NCBI RefSeq assembly: GCF_042666505.1
Contig: NZ_JBHTDN010000014.1
Span: forward strand, 16,376-80,375
Reading direction: 5' to 3'
DNA: 64,000 nt
From: Parapedobacter sp042666505
GTDB taxonomy: Bacteria > Bacteroidota > Bacteroidia > Sphingobacteriales > Sphingobacteriaceae
The translations under genes were made by a program, and so were the position numbers. Shown in pieces: positions 1 to 8,033 of this stretch. How positions within the stretch are numbered: the stretch's first letter is position 1; every line of letters begins with the position of its first letter. The notes beneath the pieces were generated by a model that was given only the letters and a program-made list of their open reading frames with translations, ran no database searches and was not told the origin of the DNA.

Positions 1-259
1 TCTGGAATAACGAATCCCGATCTATCCCCTCTTTAATAGAGAAACGAAAGTAGCCTGTTTCAAATCCATAGGTAAAGATAATATTGGCAACGGCAATCCA
101 GGCGTACAATAAACTGTAACCTCCATAGTCGTGCACGCCCGCGGCGTCTGCCATCAAATAGGTAAGGATGGGGGTAAGTAAATAGTTGAGGAACCTGGCT
201 GCAATATTACTTATGCCGTACCAAAGGGCTTGTCCCGCTAATTGCTTAACTCCTGCCAA
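1..259 (-). CDS. Polysaccharide flippase, N-terminal part (cut by window edge)
   Basis: The minus strand from 259 encodes LAGVKQLAGQALWYG, then NIAARFLNYLLTPILTYLM and FTYGFETGYFRFS, running off the window. This pattern is the start of the Wzx/MATE-like oligosaccharide flippases common in Bacteroidota, which move lipid-linked sugar units across the inner membrane. The start is TTG at 259-257: an in-frame TAA lies directly upstream and no ATG is available. About 86 residues are visible, covering the first amphipathic stretch and one to two membrane segments. Family assignment is by remembered family pattern, moderately sure. Confidence 0.7.
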   Translation of the reverse strand, partial: MAGVKQLAGQALWYGISNIAARFLNYLLTPILTYLMADAAGVHDYGGYSLLYAWIAVANIIFTYGFETGYFRFSIKEGIDRDSLFQ

Positions 260-292
260 TTAATGAAGATTTAAACACAATGATAGGAAACT

Positions 293-463
293 TTAGTCAA
301 TTATACAGGGTTTAGGGCAGGCCAAAACAATTACAGGTATTATCCACATATAATTCGCAGCTTCCAAAGCGTTGATCGTTTGCCGACTTACTCCGACCGC
401 CTGCGCCAATGTCTCTTGAGAGAAGCCTCTGATGACCCGATTTATTTTGATCTGATTTTTCAT
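293..463 (-). pseudogene. HTH (Xre-type) regulator, degenerate
   Basis: A 56-residue frame starts MKNQIKINRVIRGFSQETLA and contains VGVSRQTINALEAANYM, the helix-turn-helix of the short Cro/Xre regulators found beside small membrane proteins in Bacteroidota. After the recognition helix the sequence stops resembling the family (which usually continues with a P-S-x-x-LA-x-KIA segment) and ends WIIPVIVLACPKPCIID. The ribosome site AGGAGGG lies 7-10 bases before the ATG. The gene overlaps the stop of the preceding small membrane frame by four bases (ATGA). It is probably a decayed regulator; a live short variant cannot be excluded. Confidence 0.55.
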
Positions 464-630
464 TGCTCCCTCCTATTGCGAAATTGCCACCACCGGATGT
501 TGAAGATTAAGAAGAAAAGGGTCAACAAAAAGTGAAATCCCATCATGACCACCGAATTGGCTACACGGTCAATCTGACGAGCCAAAAAGAAACCCCAAAA
601 CGGGGAGAATCGGGGAATTAGACTCTTCAT
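460..630 (-). CDS. Small membrane protein, probably the truncated partner of the HTH regulator
   Basis: A 56-residue frame starts MKSLIPRFSPFWGFFLARQ and has one strong membrane segment (VVMMGFHFLLTLFFLIFNI) followed by a basic tail WWQFRNRREQ. Its stop overlaps the start of the HTH frame, a common arrangement for a membrane partner and its regulator. It is much shorter than the usual multi-span partner, and its first 15 codons coincide with a copy of the GC hairpin repeated at 5106 and 24315. The start may therefore be a chance frame created by insertion of that repeat. Function unknown. Confidence 0.35.
   Translation of the reverse strand: MKSLIPRFSPFWGFFLARQIDRVANSVVMMGFHFLLTLFFLIFNIRWWQFRNRREQ
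584..618. repeat. Dispersed hairpin-leader repeat, copy 1 (partial)
   Basis: AAAAAGAAACCCCAAAACGG and GGAGAATCGGGGA match the first hairpin of the element at 5100 with some changes; the following leader is absent. It overlaps the first codons of the minus-strand small membrane frame. Confidence 0.5.
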
Positions 631-633
631 TAT

Positions 634-1299
634 TTATCTCAACGAACAAATTGAACAGCTATCAAAACGAACAATTTGCGCAGTTGGTATAAATCGTTTT
701 GATTTATCAATTCCCGGTTCAAATGGAATCACGAACGAAACATTTTTCTTAATTGCCTTGTTCAACCTTTCAATCTCTTCCAAGGTAATCAAACTGTTCG
801 GATCAAGCGAAAATTGTACAGCGATTGTTTTTCCTTTACCGTTATGATACACGACAACAGTGATGTATTTTTCAGGTGACAGTTCCTGCATCCTTCCTGT
901 TCCAAGTTCCTTTCTGACAGCCAGAGTGATGCTGTTCGGTTTAGCTAACCTCACGCCTCCAGGACTTTGCATAGAACCCGGGGTATCTTCGTGTTTAGCT
1001 ATGATCCTGCTACTCTCATTAATGATAATATGGCGTCCATCTTTTGACGGCTTAGCCACAAACGTACTTTTGGCAATTCGGTTTTCTCCAATTTCAATTT
1101 TGGTTTGGGCATTTAGGGAAACTGGTATTAGAAATAGAAGGAGTAGACAAGATAAATAGGTTTCTTTATCGGTCCCTATAGGTCCTTTCCAAAATTTGCG
1201 CTTGCCATATAAATGACTTAACATGTTCATCGAGAAGTGTATTATAGATCCTGTCATTTCCCTATTTTTGATAGATGTGTCCTTATAGCTAGTTGCCAT
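634..1299 (-). CDS. Hypothetical secreted protein
   Basis: The frame gives up to 221 residues. A signal peptide (YLSCLLLLFLIPVSLNAQ, residues 48-65) sits well inside it, so the true start is probably an internal Met such as residue 24 or 26. The mature part is about 155 residues, of mixed alpha/beta look, with no catalytic motif I recognise; it ends in a cysteine pair (FDSCSICSLR). It resembles the small secreted DUF proteins of Bacteroidota, but I cannot name a family. Neighbours on both sides are broken genes, so context does not help. Confidence 0.55.
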   Translation of the reverse strand: MATSYKDTSIKNREMTGSIIHFSMNMLSHLYGKRKFWKGPIGTDKETYLSCLLLLFLIPVSLNAQTKIEIGENRIAKSTFVAKPSKDGRHIIINESSRIIAKHEDTPGSMQSPGGVRLAKPNSITLAVRKELGTGRMQELSPEKYITVVVYHNGKGKTIAVQFSLDPNSLITLEEIERLNKAIKKNVSFVIPFEPGIDKSKRFIPTAQIVRFDSCSICSLR

Positions 1300-1314
1300 A
1301 AGCGGCTTGCAATG

Positions 1315-1489
1315 AACGTTAACCTGTTTCTCCCGTTCAATCTCAGCAGCTAGTTCTTCTTCGGCACCGAGTACTTTACAATTGTCCGGTCAGCCAATAA
1401 GCCTCTATCATCGCAGAGTTGGTTGCGCTGCAGACCTTTCTTCCGGCTTGCTCTAATATATGCCGTATATCTTCAATAATCTTTTCCAT
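1315..1489 (-). pseudogene. DUF1016/YhcG-type nuclease remnant
   Basis: From ATG 1489 the minus strand reads MEKIIEDIRHILEQAGRKV and NSAMIEAYWLTGQL then stops. This matches the N-terminal helix of the DUF1016 (YhcG, PD-(D/E)XK-like) family. Directly after, in another frame, comes VLGAEEELAAEIEREKQV, which resembles the C-terminal LPTEEEL...EIERE helix of the same family. The roughly 250-residue middle, including the nuclease core, is missing, so this is an internally deleted relic. Confidence 0.55.
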
Positions 1490-1565
1490 TTCTGCCTATA
1501 TTTTATAATGGTTTTGGGTTTATCCATGATCATACTTACACTGTTTATCAGGTCCTTACCCAAAG

Positions 1566-2142
1566 CTAATAAATAAAACTAATAATGTCAACGGAATTTA
1601 TATCCCATACAATTTTACCCCTTTTGCCATAAACTCCATGTACAATACAATTGCCGTCAGGGGCAACGATTGAACTGGCCGAGTCGGGGTGCCCTGAGGG
1701 TCTGCCTGGAACAGGGCAGTACTCCAATTTCCGACGCAAAATCTCCAAGAACTTATATCTAAAAGTCTTGCCACCTATTTTCCGGATCGTAAGGAACCCG
1801 GTTAGGTTCAATCTCCTTCCATGGTTTATACTCAAAATCAACACTTGTAGATAAATAGTAAGACCACCGCCAAAAACAGAATGGATTAATCCGATATAAA
1901 CGGTATAACGTTGAATTTTCTTGAGAAGGTTTTTCCTCTTCAATAAATCGTTCTATTTGCTTAGGGAAAAAAAAACCATCCTTGAAGCCAAACCCTTGAA
2001 TTCTGGTAAAGGACGCATCTGCATTGGCATATCTAAAATGGTCTTTACCGTCAAATAGAACAATAAAATTTTTTGTAATCATCGGTAAATTGGTAATAAC
2101 AATTATTACGACTAACACGATTAATAGGGGCTTCCATTTCAT
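1566..2142 (-). pseudogene. Membrane-anchored hypothetical protein split by a frameshift
   Basis: ATG 2142 opens a 127-residue frame with an N-terminal membrane anchor (LLIVLVVIIVITNLPMI), ending ...ENRWQDF at TAG 1759. The -1 frame from there continues RYKFLEILRRKLEY and ...APDGNCIVHGVYGKRG to a stop at 1566. Dropping one base from the four-base homopolymer at 1761-1764 would join both into one protein of about 190 residues reading WQDFRYKFLEIL. This is either a real frameshift or a sequencing error. No family recognised; single-pass membrane or exported protein. Confidence 0.5.
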
Positions 2143-2322
2143 CTGACTATTTTTTATGGGCTGATGAGAGCTCGATGCAAATAATGATGGCCCTGCGTGT
2201 CAATATTATTTGCATCTCGGTTTCACCACTAGTTAATTTACAATTTGTAGAGATAGGTGTTACCTCCTCCCAATTCCCGAACCATGCTAAAATAGAGAAT
2301 TCGGCTTTATTGACCTGATTTT

Positions 2323-3149
2323 CTATGAACATTTCGGGGTCAGATTCCCGAGATTACTGTGTGGCCTGGACGTATTATACTTGATCCGCCTTGCTTCGAT
2401 TTTCTCCCTTGCATCCTCCAATGACAGGAACCTCTGGGCGTTGAGGCACTCGTCCCGGAAGCTTCCATTGAACGACTCAATATACGGATTATCCGTCGGT
2501 TTCCCGGGTCTGGAAAAGACAAGTTCAACATTTTGCCCATAGACGCACCAGTCCACGTCTTTGGATATGAACTCGAAGCTGTTATCCACCCGTATCTCTT
2601 TTGGCCGCCATCCCCGAATAAGCGGAGTCCTTCAAGGATTTCACAACCTGGACAACTTTTATGCCCTGGTCAACATGGATGGCCATGCATCTCCTACTAT
2701 AATTATCGACTATCGTTAAGCAGCGTATTTTCTTGCCGTCAAAGAGCGCATCAGCGACAACCACGAAGTAGCAGCGAAGCTAACTCCATGCTCCAGCAAT
2801 CGTGTAAACTGGAAAATGACGGCGGTTCCGACCGGTGGGGAAGCCGCCCGACATCGCCGTGGGCGCTTGACCCGCAGATCCCCCCTTCTTTATAAATACG
2901 ATAGACCCGCTTATGGTTGTCCCGCCAGCCTTCCCGGCGCAACAGCACATAGATACGTCAAAGGCCGTAGCGGACCCGCGTTTGGGCGATATCCCGGATC
3001 CGCTGCCGTATGGGAAGATCCTCCCGGCGGTGTGCCCGGTAATACCAGACCGAGGTGCTCAGCAGCGATACCTCGCACGCCCGGCGAAGGGAAATACGGT
3101 AGTCCGATACCAGGCCGATCACCATCTTCCTACGCTGAGAAGGCTTCAA
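2323..3149 (-). pseudogene. IS3-family OrfB transposase, broken
   Basis: Recognisable pieces of an rve/DDE transposase appear in order: MKPSQRRKMVIGLVSDYRIS, an in-frame TGA at 2958, LLRREGWRDNHKRVYRIYKE, a shifted arginine-rich linker, SSLHDCWSM, then FDGKKIRCLTIVDNYSRRC in another frame, and PTDNPYIESFNGSFRDECLN in a third. At least one nonsense codon and several frameshifts are present, and the first catalytic Asp position reads WSMEL instead of WSMDF. The glutamate of the DDE triad (YIESFNG) survives. Not functional. Confidence 0.85.
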
Positions 3150-3492
3150 AACTTTTTTTTAATACGTCCTGCAGCATCTGCTTGTCCAGGCTGAGATCTG
3201 CAACCAGTTTCTTCAGCTGCGCGTTCTCCTCCTCAAGCTGCCGTAACCGCCGCAACTCGGGCACACCTAAATCTGAATACTTTTTCTTCCAGTTGTAGAA
3301 CGTCGCCTCGCTGATGCCCATCTTCCTGCACACCTCCTCCACCTTCGTACCTGTCTCGCTCTGCTTGATCGCAAACGCGATCTGGGCCTCGGTGAACTTC
3401 GATTTTTTCATGGATATTCCTCCCGTTTAAAAGTAGTGATTTAATCACCGAATCTCTAGTTTTAAATGCTCCGGTTTTCTGGGGGGAAGTCA
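2330..3492 (-). mobile_element. IS3-family (IS407-like) insertion sequence, degenerate and truncated
   Basis: The left end at 3492 begins on the minus strand with TGACTTCCCCCCAGAAAACC, typical of IS3-family inverted repeats. Inside are orfA (3130-3411) and a broken orfB. At the other end the orfB frame runs through SNLGNLTPK and is lost at about 2330, before the end of the transposase and before any matching terminal repeat, so the right end is deleted. No target duplication can be found because the right boundary is gone. The copy should be unable to move by itself. Confidence 0.85.
3130..3411 (-). CDS. IS3-family OrfA (transposase DNA-binding subunit)
   Basis: The 93-residue product starts MKKSKFTEAQIAFAIKQSE, with an HTH (VEEVCRKMGISEATFYNWKK) followed by a leucine-zipper-like segment LRQLEEENAQLKKLVADL. 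OrfA binds the IS ends and, in this family, is fused to OrfB by -1 frameshifting on an A-run. A run of eight A lies at the 3' end (3153-3160 on the plus strand), where that slip would occur. The frame itself is intact; the partner OrfB is not. Confidence 0.85.
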   Translation of the reverse strand: MKKSKFTEAQIAFAIKQSETGTKVEEVCRKMGISEATFYNWKKKYSDLGVPELRRLRQLEEENAQLKKLVADLSLDKQMLQDVLKKSFEAFSA

Positions 3493-3553
3493 ATAAAAAA
3501 CTGGCAGCTAAGGGGTTTCTCATTAAAAGGAAAAAATCATAATTTTGTATATC

Positions 3554-3712
3554 ATGAAAAAGGCAGTGAAGATTGAAGACGTTGTCCTTGGTAACAAAGT
3601 GACAATTACCATTGACGAACAGCTGAATAAGTTGAAGGGCAAAGTTTTGGCCCCTAGAAAACTGGCTCAAGCTAACAAAAGCCTGAGGAAAATAAAGAAG
3701 TTGCCTGAGTAG
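3554..3712 (+). CDS. Small hypothetical protein (52 aa)
   Basis: ATG 3554 to TAG 3712 encodes MKKAVKIEDVVLGNKVTITI followed by a lysine-rich helix ending KSLRKIKKLPE. It resembles small conserved Bacteroidota proteins of unknown role (strand-strand-helix, basic tail), perhaps an antitoxin-like or nucleic-acid-associated protein; that is inference only. A second, internally deleted copy lies at 13765-13870, supporting that this was a real gene. It sits 60 bases outside the left end of the IS3 element. Confidence 0.5.
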   Translation: MKKAVKIEDVVLGNKVTITIDEQLNKLKGKVLAPRKLAQANKSLRKIKKLPE

Positions 3713-3739
3713 CTACGGACTTTTTAGCATACTACCATG

Positions 3740-3757
3740 TTTGCTATTGATAGCAAA
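3740..3757. repeat. Perfect 8+2+8 inverted repeat
   Basis: TTTGCTATTGATAGCAAA has 8-bp perfect arms around TG. It lies downstream of the 52-residue gene and of the minus-strand amidohydrolase, with no T-run next to it. It may be an operator or a weak terminator hairpin; no assignment is possible. Confidence 0.4.
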
Positions 3758-3840
3758 TGGAATCCCTTTCTTCCTCTTATACCATACCGTGAACACGACG
3801 GATTCGATTTTGACCGTTCGGACTACAAAACCGGCTGGGG

Positions 3841-4689
3841 CTAAGGGCTATCAAAAAAACGCACCGCATTTCGGAAAAAAATCTTGTCCTTCTGGTGCTT
3901 TGATAAAAAGGGAAGCCCGTCTACGGCGGCAATGACTTGCTGTACGTTGCCATTGTCGGTGCCCAACATAAGTCGATCTTCTAACCCGGCCTCCACGAAA
4001 GCATTCATGATAGTGGCAAAACGATCTGCGGATACAATAGCTGGATTGGACAGAACGGAAATATCTGCATAGACTTGGCTGTATTGCTCCATGATGGTAA
4101 TTGCATCGGTATAGTAACTGTCTCCGGCATGCATGATCCAGACCCTTAACTTGGGAAACGTTGAAAGCATTTTTGCTAGGTACAAAGGGTTACCAAGTTC
4201 TTCCTTGAAGTTTAGCGCGCCGTGATTGGGTCCAGCTCCGCCGGTATGTATGCCAACAGGAAGATTGTACCGCTGCGCTAATGCGTAATAGGGAAACAAC
4301 AACGAATCTGACGACGAAATACCATAGTATTGGCTCAAGACTTCGCCTAAAAAATCAATCTTTCCCGCTTTTATCTGTTCCTCGACCCATTGGATGGCTG
4401 GCCAGTCCTGACCGTTGGAAAAACAGGGCTGGAGACTATAGGGAACCCGGCCTTCGGAGCAGGGGAACATAAGGCCGTACAAGAAATCAATTTTGGACCT
4501 ACCCCGGTAGCTATCTTGTAAATCCCACGATGTACTTACTGCCGCCCGATACACGCCTGCCTCCTCCAGCGCGGCAAGCTGTACGGCAATTTGATCGTGA
4601 CCATGAAGGTGCACGTCAAACACTTTTCGAACGTCCTTATCGGCCGATGAAAGGAAAAGAAGCGAAAACGCGAGCAATGGTAATTTCAT
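3841..4689 (-). CDS. Exported amidohydrolase-family (amidohydro-related) hydrolase
   Basis: The 282-residue protein has an N-terminal hydrophobic signal (LPLLAFSLLFLSSA), then the metal-binding DVHLH motif of the amidohydrolase superfamily (D25, H27, H29). Later motifs fit the TIM barrel: GEVLSQYYG, VGIHTGG (metal or substrate His), WIMHAGDS and LMLGTDNG (conserved Asp). These belong to the amidohydrolase_2 group, which hydrolyses or decarboxylates small organic acids and lactones in the presence of zinc; the substrate cannot be told. Signal peptide predicts a periplasmic place. No operon partner is evident. Start ATG 4689 gives the signal peptide. Confidence 0.75.
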   Translation of the reverse strand: MKLPLLAFSLLFLSSADKDVRKVFDVHLHGHDQIAVQLAALEEAGVYRAAVSTSWDLQDSYRGRSKIDFLYGLMFPCSEGRVPYSLQPCFSNGQDWPAIQWVEEQIKAGKIDFLGEVLSQYYGISSSDSLLFPYYALAQRYNLPVGIHTGGAGPNHGALNFKEELGNPLYLAKMLSTFPKLRVWIMHAGDSYYTDAITIMEQYSQVYADISVLSNPAIVSADRFATIMNAFVEAGLEDRLMLGTDNGNVQQVIAAVDGLPFLSKHQKDKIFFRNAVRFFDSP

Positions 4690-5099
4690 ACGAACAAGAT
4701 CAATAGGCGTTTTGAGTTATCATCGTAATCAACCTTTACACAAAGGTAATCAATCCTGCTGACAACCAGATCTTCACGCGCCACAGGTTGCCAACTCAAA
4801 AAGCCATATACTGGTAGTTGATAAGCTGCCGACTTCAAAGAACAGAATTATCCGATGAGCACATACTCTATAATTTCGTGGATATGACCGCACAATTTGA
4901 CGCCAATCAACACCTTATTTCCAAGCGAGATTTGTATTTAGCAATTAAGTATAGCTTGCCCGTAAAAAACGAAGACGTATTGCCTGAATATCTGAGGGGA
5001 AAATCGGCTCGGTCTCCCCTGCCCTGACAATAATCGGTATTTCCGTAACGGACACAGTTACAGCTAACCCTTGACATTAAACGACCTGCATAGTTCAAA
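4690..5099. other. Intergenic stretch, no convincing gene
   Basis: Upstream of the amidohydrolase. A 69-codon open frame (4818-5027, plus) starting at TTG has no family resemblance and no ribosome site; I treat it as chance. Part of the stretch may be promoter for the minus-strand gene. Confidence 0.4.
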
Positions 5100-5312
5100 A
5101 AAGAAGCCCCGAAACGGGGAGAATCGGGGCTTTCAAACTAACCAATTATAAACCTAAATTATGAAAAGACAAATTTACTAACTGACTATATAACGCATTC
5201 CGGCCCCGATTTGTTACAGCAGGTCTGTTAAGACATGTTAAAAAGACAATGGGATGATAAAAAGAAACCCGTTACCTGAAAGATAACGGGAATCCGCCCC
5301 AATGGGATTAGT
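5100..5312. repeat. Dispersed hairpin-leader repeat, copy 2
   Basis: It begins with a perfect 7-bp stem, GCCCCGA (5106-5112) and TCGGGGC (5124-5130), then TTTCAAACTAACCAATTATA, AACCTAAATT and an ATG at 5161 opening MKRQIY-stop. Further on are GTTACAG, TGTTAAGACATGTTAAA and a second hairpin (CCCGTTA...TAACGGG, 5268-5290) followed by CGCCCCAATGGG. The same order appears at 24306-24600; the first hairpin recurs at 584-618, the second at 49573-49655. Compared with the 24475 copy the short frame here has lost one T. It lies between divergent genes. Confidence 0.7.
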
Positions 5313-5338
5313 ATTCCAAGCGGACTTTGCTTTAATTT

Positions 5339-5346
5339 TATTTTTG
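5339..5346 (+). promoter_or_regulatory. Bacteroidota -7 box for the histidine kinase operon
   Basis: TATTTTTG fits TAnnTTTG exactly and lies 35 bases before the GTG start at 5382. I do not see a TTTG -33 box at the usual 19-20 base spacing, so this is tentative. Confidence 0.4.
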
Positions 5347-5381
5347 TATGTTTATATTGCTGTAAATTCAACTACCATCAG

Positions 5382-7391
5382 GTGATAAGTAGATATAGCA
5401 TACTATCGAGCCGCTATGTTTTAAGGGTTCACATCTATCGGATTATCGGCCTGTGTTCTTGTTTGCTTACTATTGCCAACGACCAAGCGTTCGCGCAATG
5501 GAAAGCGGCCCAAAAGCAATACACCGACAGCGTTCTTGCTATCCTTGAAAATACGGTGGAAAAAGATAAAAAATTCACCGGTTATCTTGATTTAAGTCTT
5601 TATTGGAGCGAAATAGATACATCCCGGGCATATCATTTTATTGACGAAGCAAAAAAGCTACTTCCGGACCGCCTTTCAAACTTTCAATACGGATTGATCC
5701 ATCTTTATACGGCCAACGTGGTTTTCAGTCACGATATCGAAGTCGCCCGAAAGAAATACATGCTTGCCGATAGTTTGCTTTCCGCATATAAAACACCCGA
5801 TTCTTATAAATACCTTTCCAAGGTTTGGAATAATTACGGCATCCTTTATCAAATCGAGGACCGCCCGGAAACATACATGCAGACCATCATTGACAAGGCA
5901 ATCCCCTACGCCCGCCTTGCCGGAGACAGCTTAGCGGCTGCCAACGGCTTGACAAACATTGGCTTACTGCTCACCAACAAATTGTTATATGACGAAGCCG
6001 ACCGGTATTTCAATCAGGCCATCCACGCTTTAAAAAGCGGGGAAGGTGACAAGAAGAATCTTTTTACAGCTTACATCTATGCCGCAAATGCGGCTATATT
6101 GGGAAACAAGGTGCCAAAAGGCAGGCAGTATCTCGACCACGCGTCTGCATTGAGCAAGTCCATGCCCCATTCTCTGGAAATTCCCTATTATTATCGTACA
6201 GAGGGCCGTTATCATCGGCATATAAAAGCATATGACCAAGCAAAAGCTTATCTGTTGAAGGCCATAGCACTTGGGAAAACAGGTTACGATGATAAGGCCA
6301 TCCGCGACAGTTACTACGAATTATTTCAGACCTATCGGGATGAAGGAAACTATAAGGACGCAAAAAACATGCTTATGCAATCCAATCGTTATAATTTCGC
6401 CGTCACCGGGGCAGACAGCCTGTTGCATTTGCGTGAAATGGCCGACATCGATTACAAATTGGGTAGCTTTCGGGTAGCTTTTGAACAAATGCAGCGATAC
6501 GCTTTGGCAAAAGATAGCCTTTACCGCGCAGACAAAACGAATGAAATCATCGCACTCGAAAAGAGATTTCATTCGTTGGAAAAAGAAAACGAAATACTCC
6601 GGTTACAGGATACGAATCAAAAACAGCGGCTGGCGTTGAATAAGAGCCGGATTTGGATTATCCTGTTAGCATCGCTGGGTTTATTGGCATTTGTAATTGC
6701 ATTCTTTTTGTGGAAACTCGCGAGGGCGAGACTCCAGTCCATCGCACAAAAGGAGCAGTTGAACCAATACCAAATTATCCTCCAGGCCCAGGAAGAAGAG
6801 CGAAATCGAATTGCCCGTGACCTGCATGACGGTTTAGGAGGGCTTTTAGCAGGAATAAAGCTTCGTCTATCCGCATTGAATTCCCACAGCCCCAGCACTA
6901 CTGTGCAACCGGATGAAGAAGAGTTGCCGATTGCAATAGAAGACTTAAACAAAGCCTCCAATGAATTAAGGCGTATCGCCCGAAACATGATGCCCGAGGC
7001 GCTACTTAACATCGGGCTGGAAAACGCGCTTTCGGACTTGTGCAAATTCCGCAATTCCGAGCGTACCCGTATTGTTTTTCAGGGATTGGATCTGAAACAG
7101 GCGTATGCCGACCGTGTGATGACCAATGTCTACCGCATTGTTCAGGAATTGCTCAACAATGCGCTTAAACATGCCGGCGCTTCTCAGATCCTCGTACAGT
7201 GCAGTGACGAGAAGGATCATTTGTTTCTCACCGTGGAAGATAACGGAAAAGGATTTGACACATCGTACTTAAAAACCGGAGGAATAGGACTAAAAAGCAT
7301 CGAAAACCGGGTTGCCCTGCTAAACGGCCGGATGGAAACAGATTCGCAGCCAGACCGAGGCACCACCATCAGCATCGAAATTCCCGTATGA
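5382..7391 (+). CDS. TPR-containing sensor histidine kinase (HisKA_3 type)
   Basis: The 669-residue protein starts at GTG 5382 with a signal-like hydrophobic stretch (residues 18-37), followed by about 350 residues of TPR-like helices (periplasmic sensor), a membrane segment (IWIILLASLGLLAFVIAFFLW, near residue 425), a HisKA_3 dimerisation helix with phosphorylated His482 in RIARDLHDGLGG, and an HATPase_c domain (QELLNNALKHAG N-box, VEDNGKGFD G1-box, TGGIGLKSIENR G2-box). It would phosphorylate the response regulator whose ATG overlaps its stop by four bases. This TPR/HisKA_3/LuxR pairing is common in Bacteroidota; the signal is unknown. Its promoter region carries the hairpin-leader repeat. 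Confidence 0.92.
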   Translation: MISRYSILSSRYVLRVHIYRIIGLCSCLLTIANDQAFAQWKAAQKQYTDSVLAILENTVEKDKKFTGYLDLSLYWSEIDTSRAYHFIDEAKKLLPDRLSNFQYGLIHLYTANVVFSHDIEVARKKYMLADSLLSAYKTPDSYKYLSKVWNNYGILYQIEDRPETYMQTIIDKAIPYARLAGDSLAAANGLTNIGLLLTNKLLYDEADRYFNQAIHALKSGEGDKKNLFTAYIYAANAAILGNKVPKGRQYLDHASALSKSMPHSLEIPYYYRTEGRYHRHIKAYDQAKAYLLKAIALGKTGYDDKAIRDSYYELFQTYRDEGNYKDAKNMLMQSNRYNFAVTGADSLLHLREMADIDYKLGSFRVAFEQMQRYALAKDSLYRADKTNEIIALEKRFHSLEKENEILRLQDTNQKQRLALNKSRIWIILLASLGLLAFVIAFFLWKLARARLQSIAQKEQLNQYQIILQAQEEERNRIARDLHDGLGGLLAGIKLRLSALNSHSPSTTVQPDEEELPIAIEDLNKASNELRRIARNMMPEALLNIGLENALSDLCKFRNSERTRIVFQGLDLKQAYADRVMTNVYRIVQELLNNALKHAGASQILVQCSDEKDHLFLTVEDNGKGFDTSYLKTGGIGLKSIENRVALLNGRMETDSQPDRGTTISIEIPV

Positions 7392-8014
7392 CAAGAAAAA
7401 TCACACTCATCGTCGTAGACGACCATCCTGTAGTTTTACAGGGATTCATCCACATAATCCAGCACATCCCTGAATTTGAATTACTGGCCGATTTTAGGGA
7501 GGCAGGGCCTGCAATGGCTTTTATCGAAAAAGAAAATCCGGATGTGGTACTGCTAGACATTAACCTGCCCGACATGAACGGTATTGATGCATGCGACCAA
7601 ATTGTAAAACACAATCGTAACATCAAAGTGGTCGGAATCAGCAACAGCAACGAGTACAGCGTCATCCGGCGCATGCTCGATGCAGGCGCATCGGGATATG
7701 TGCTGAAGAATGCTTCTGCAGAGGAAATACTGGACTGCATTCATTCAGTGGTAGCCGGAAAAATAGGGCTGAGTGAAGAAATCGACCGGCTGATTAATCA
7801 TCCGAAGACAAAAGACACCTTCCCGGTGCTGACACGCCGGGAGCAGGAAGTGCTTGAGTTCCTCGCCCGTGGACTCAATTCCCATGAGATTGGAGAAAAA
7901 ATCTTTATCAGCCACCTAACCGTTGAAAGCTATCGAAAAACGTTACTCAAAAAATTCAATGCAAGCAACGTAGCTGCTTTAATTTATAAAGCTTCGGAAA
8001 TGAAATACATTTAA
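7388..8014 (+). CDS. NarL/LuxR-family response regulator
   Basis: 208 residues. Receiver domain with acidic pocket (IVVDDHP, residues 8-14), phosphoacceptor Asp57 in VVLLDINLPD, and conserved Lys in YVLKNAS. The C-terminal LuxR HTH begins LTRREQEVLEFLARGLNSHE and continues IFISHLTVESYRKTLLKKF. ATGA overlap with the kinase shows translational coupling, so this is the cognate partner. It ends 20 bases before the convergent lipoprotein gene. Target genes are unknown; the neighbours do not suggest any. Confidence 0.93.
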   Translation: MTRKITLIVVDDHPVVLQGFIHIIQHIPEFELLADFREAGPAMAFIEKENPDVVLLDINLPDMNGIDACDQIVKHNRNIKVVGISNSNEYSVIRRMLDAGASGYVLKNASAEEILDCIHSVVAGKIGLSEEIDRLINHPKTKDTFPVLTRREQEVLEFLARGLNSHEIGEKIFISHLTVESYRKTLLKKFNASNVAALIYKASEMKYI

Positions 8015-8033
8015 GCGAAACGCTTTCCTTTGA

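Noticed and set aside
2147..2332. 61-codon minus-strand frame next to the IS relic
   Set aside because: No ribosome site, no similarity, begins at the IS junction.
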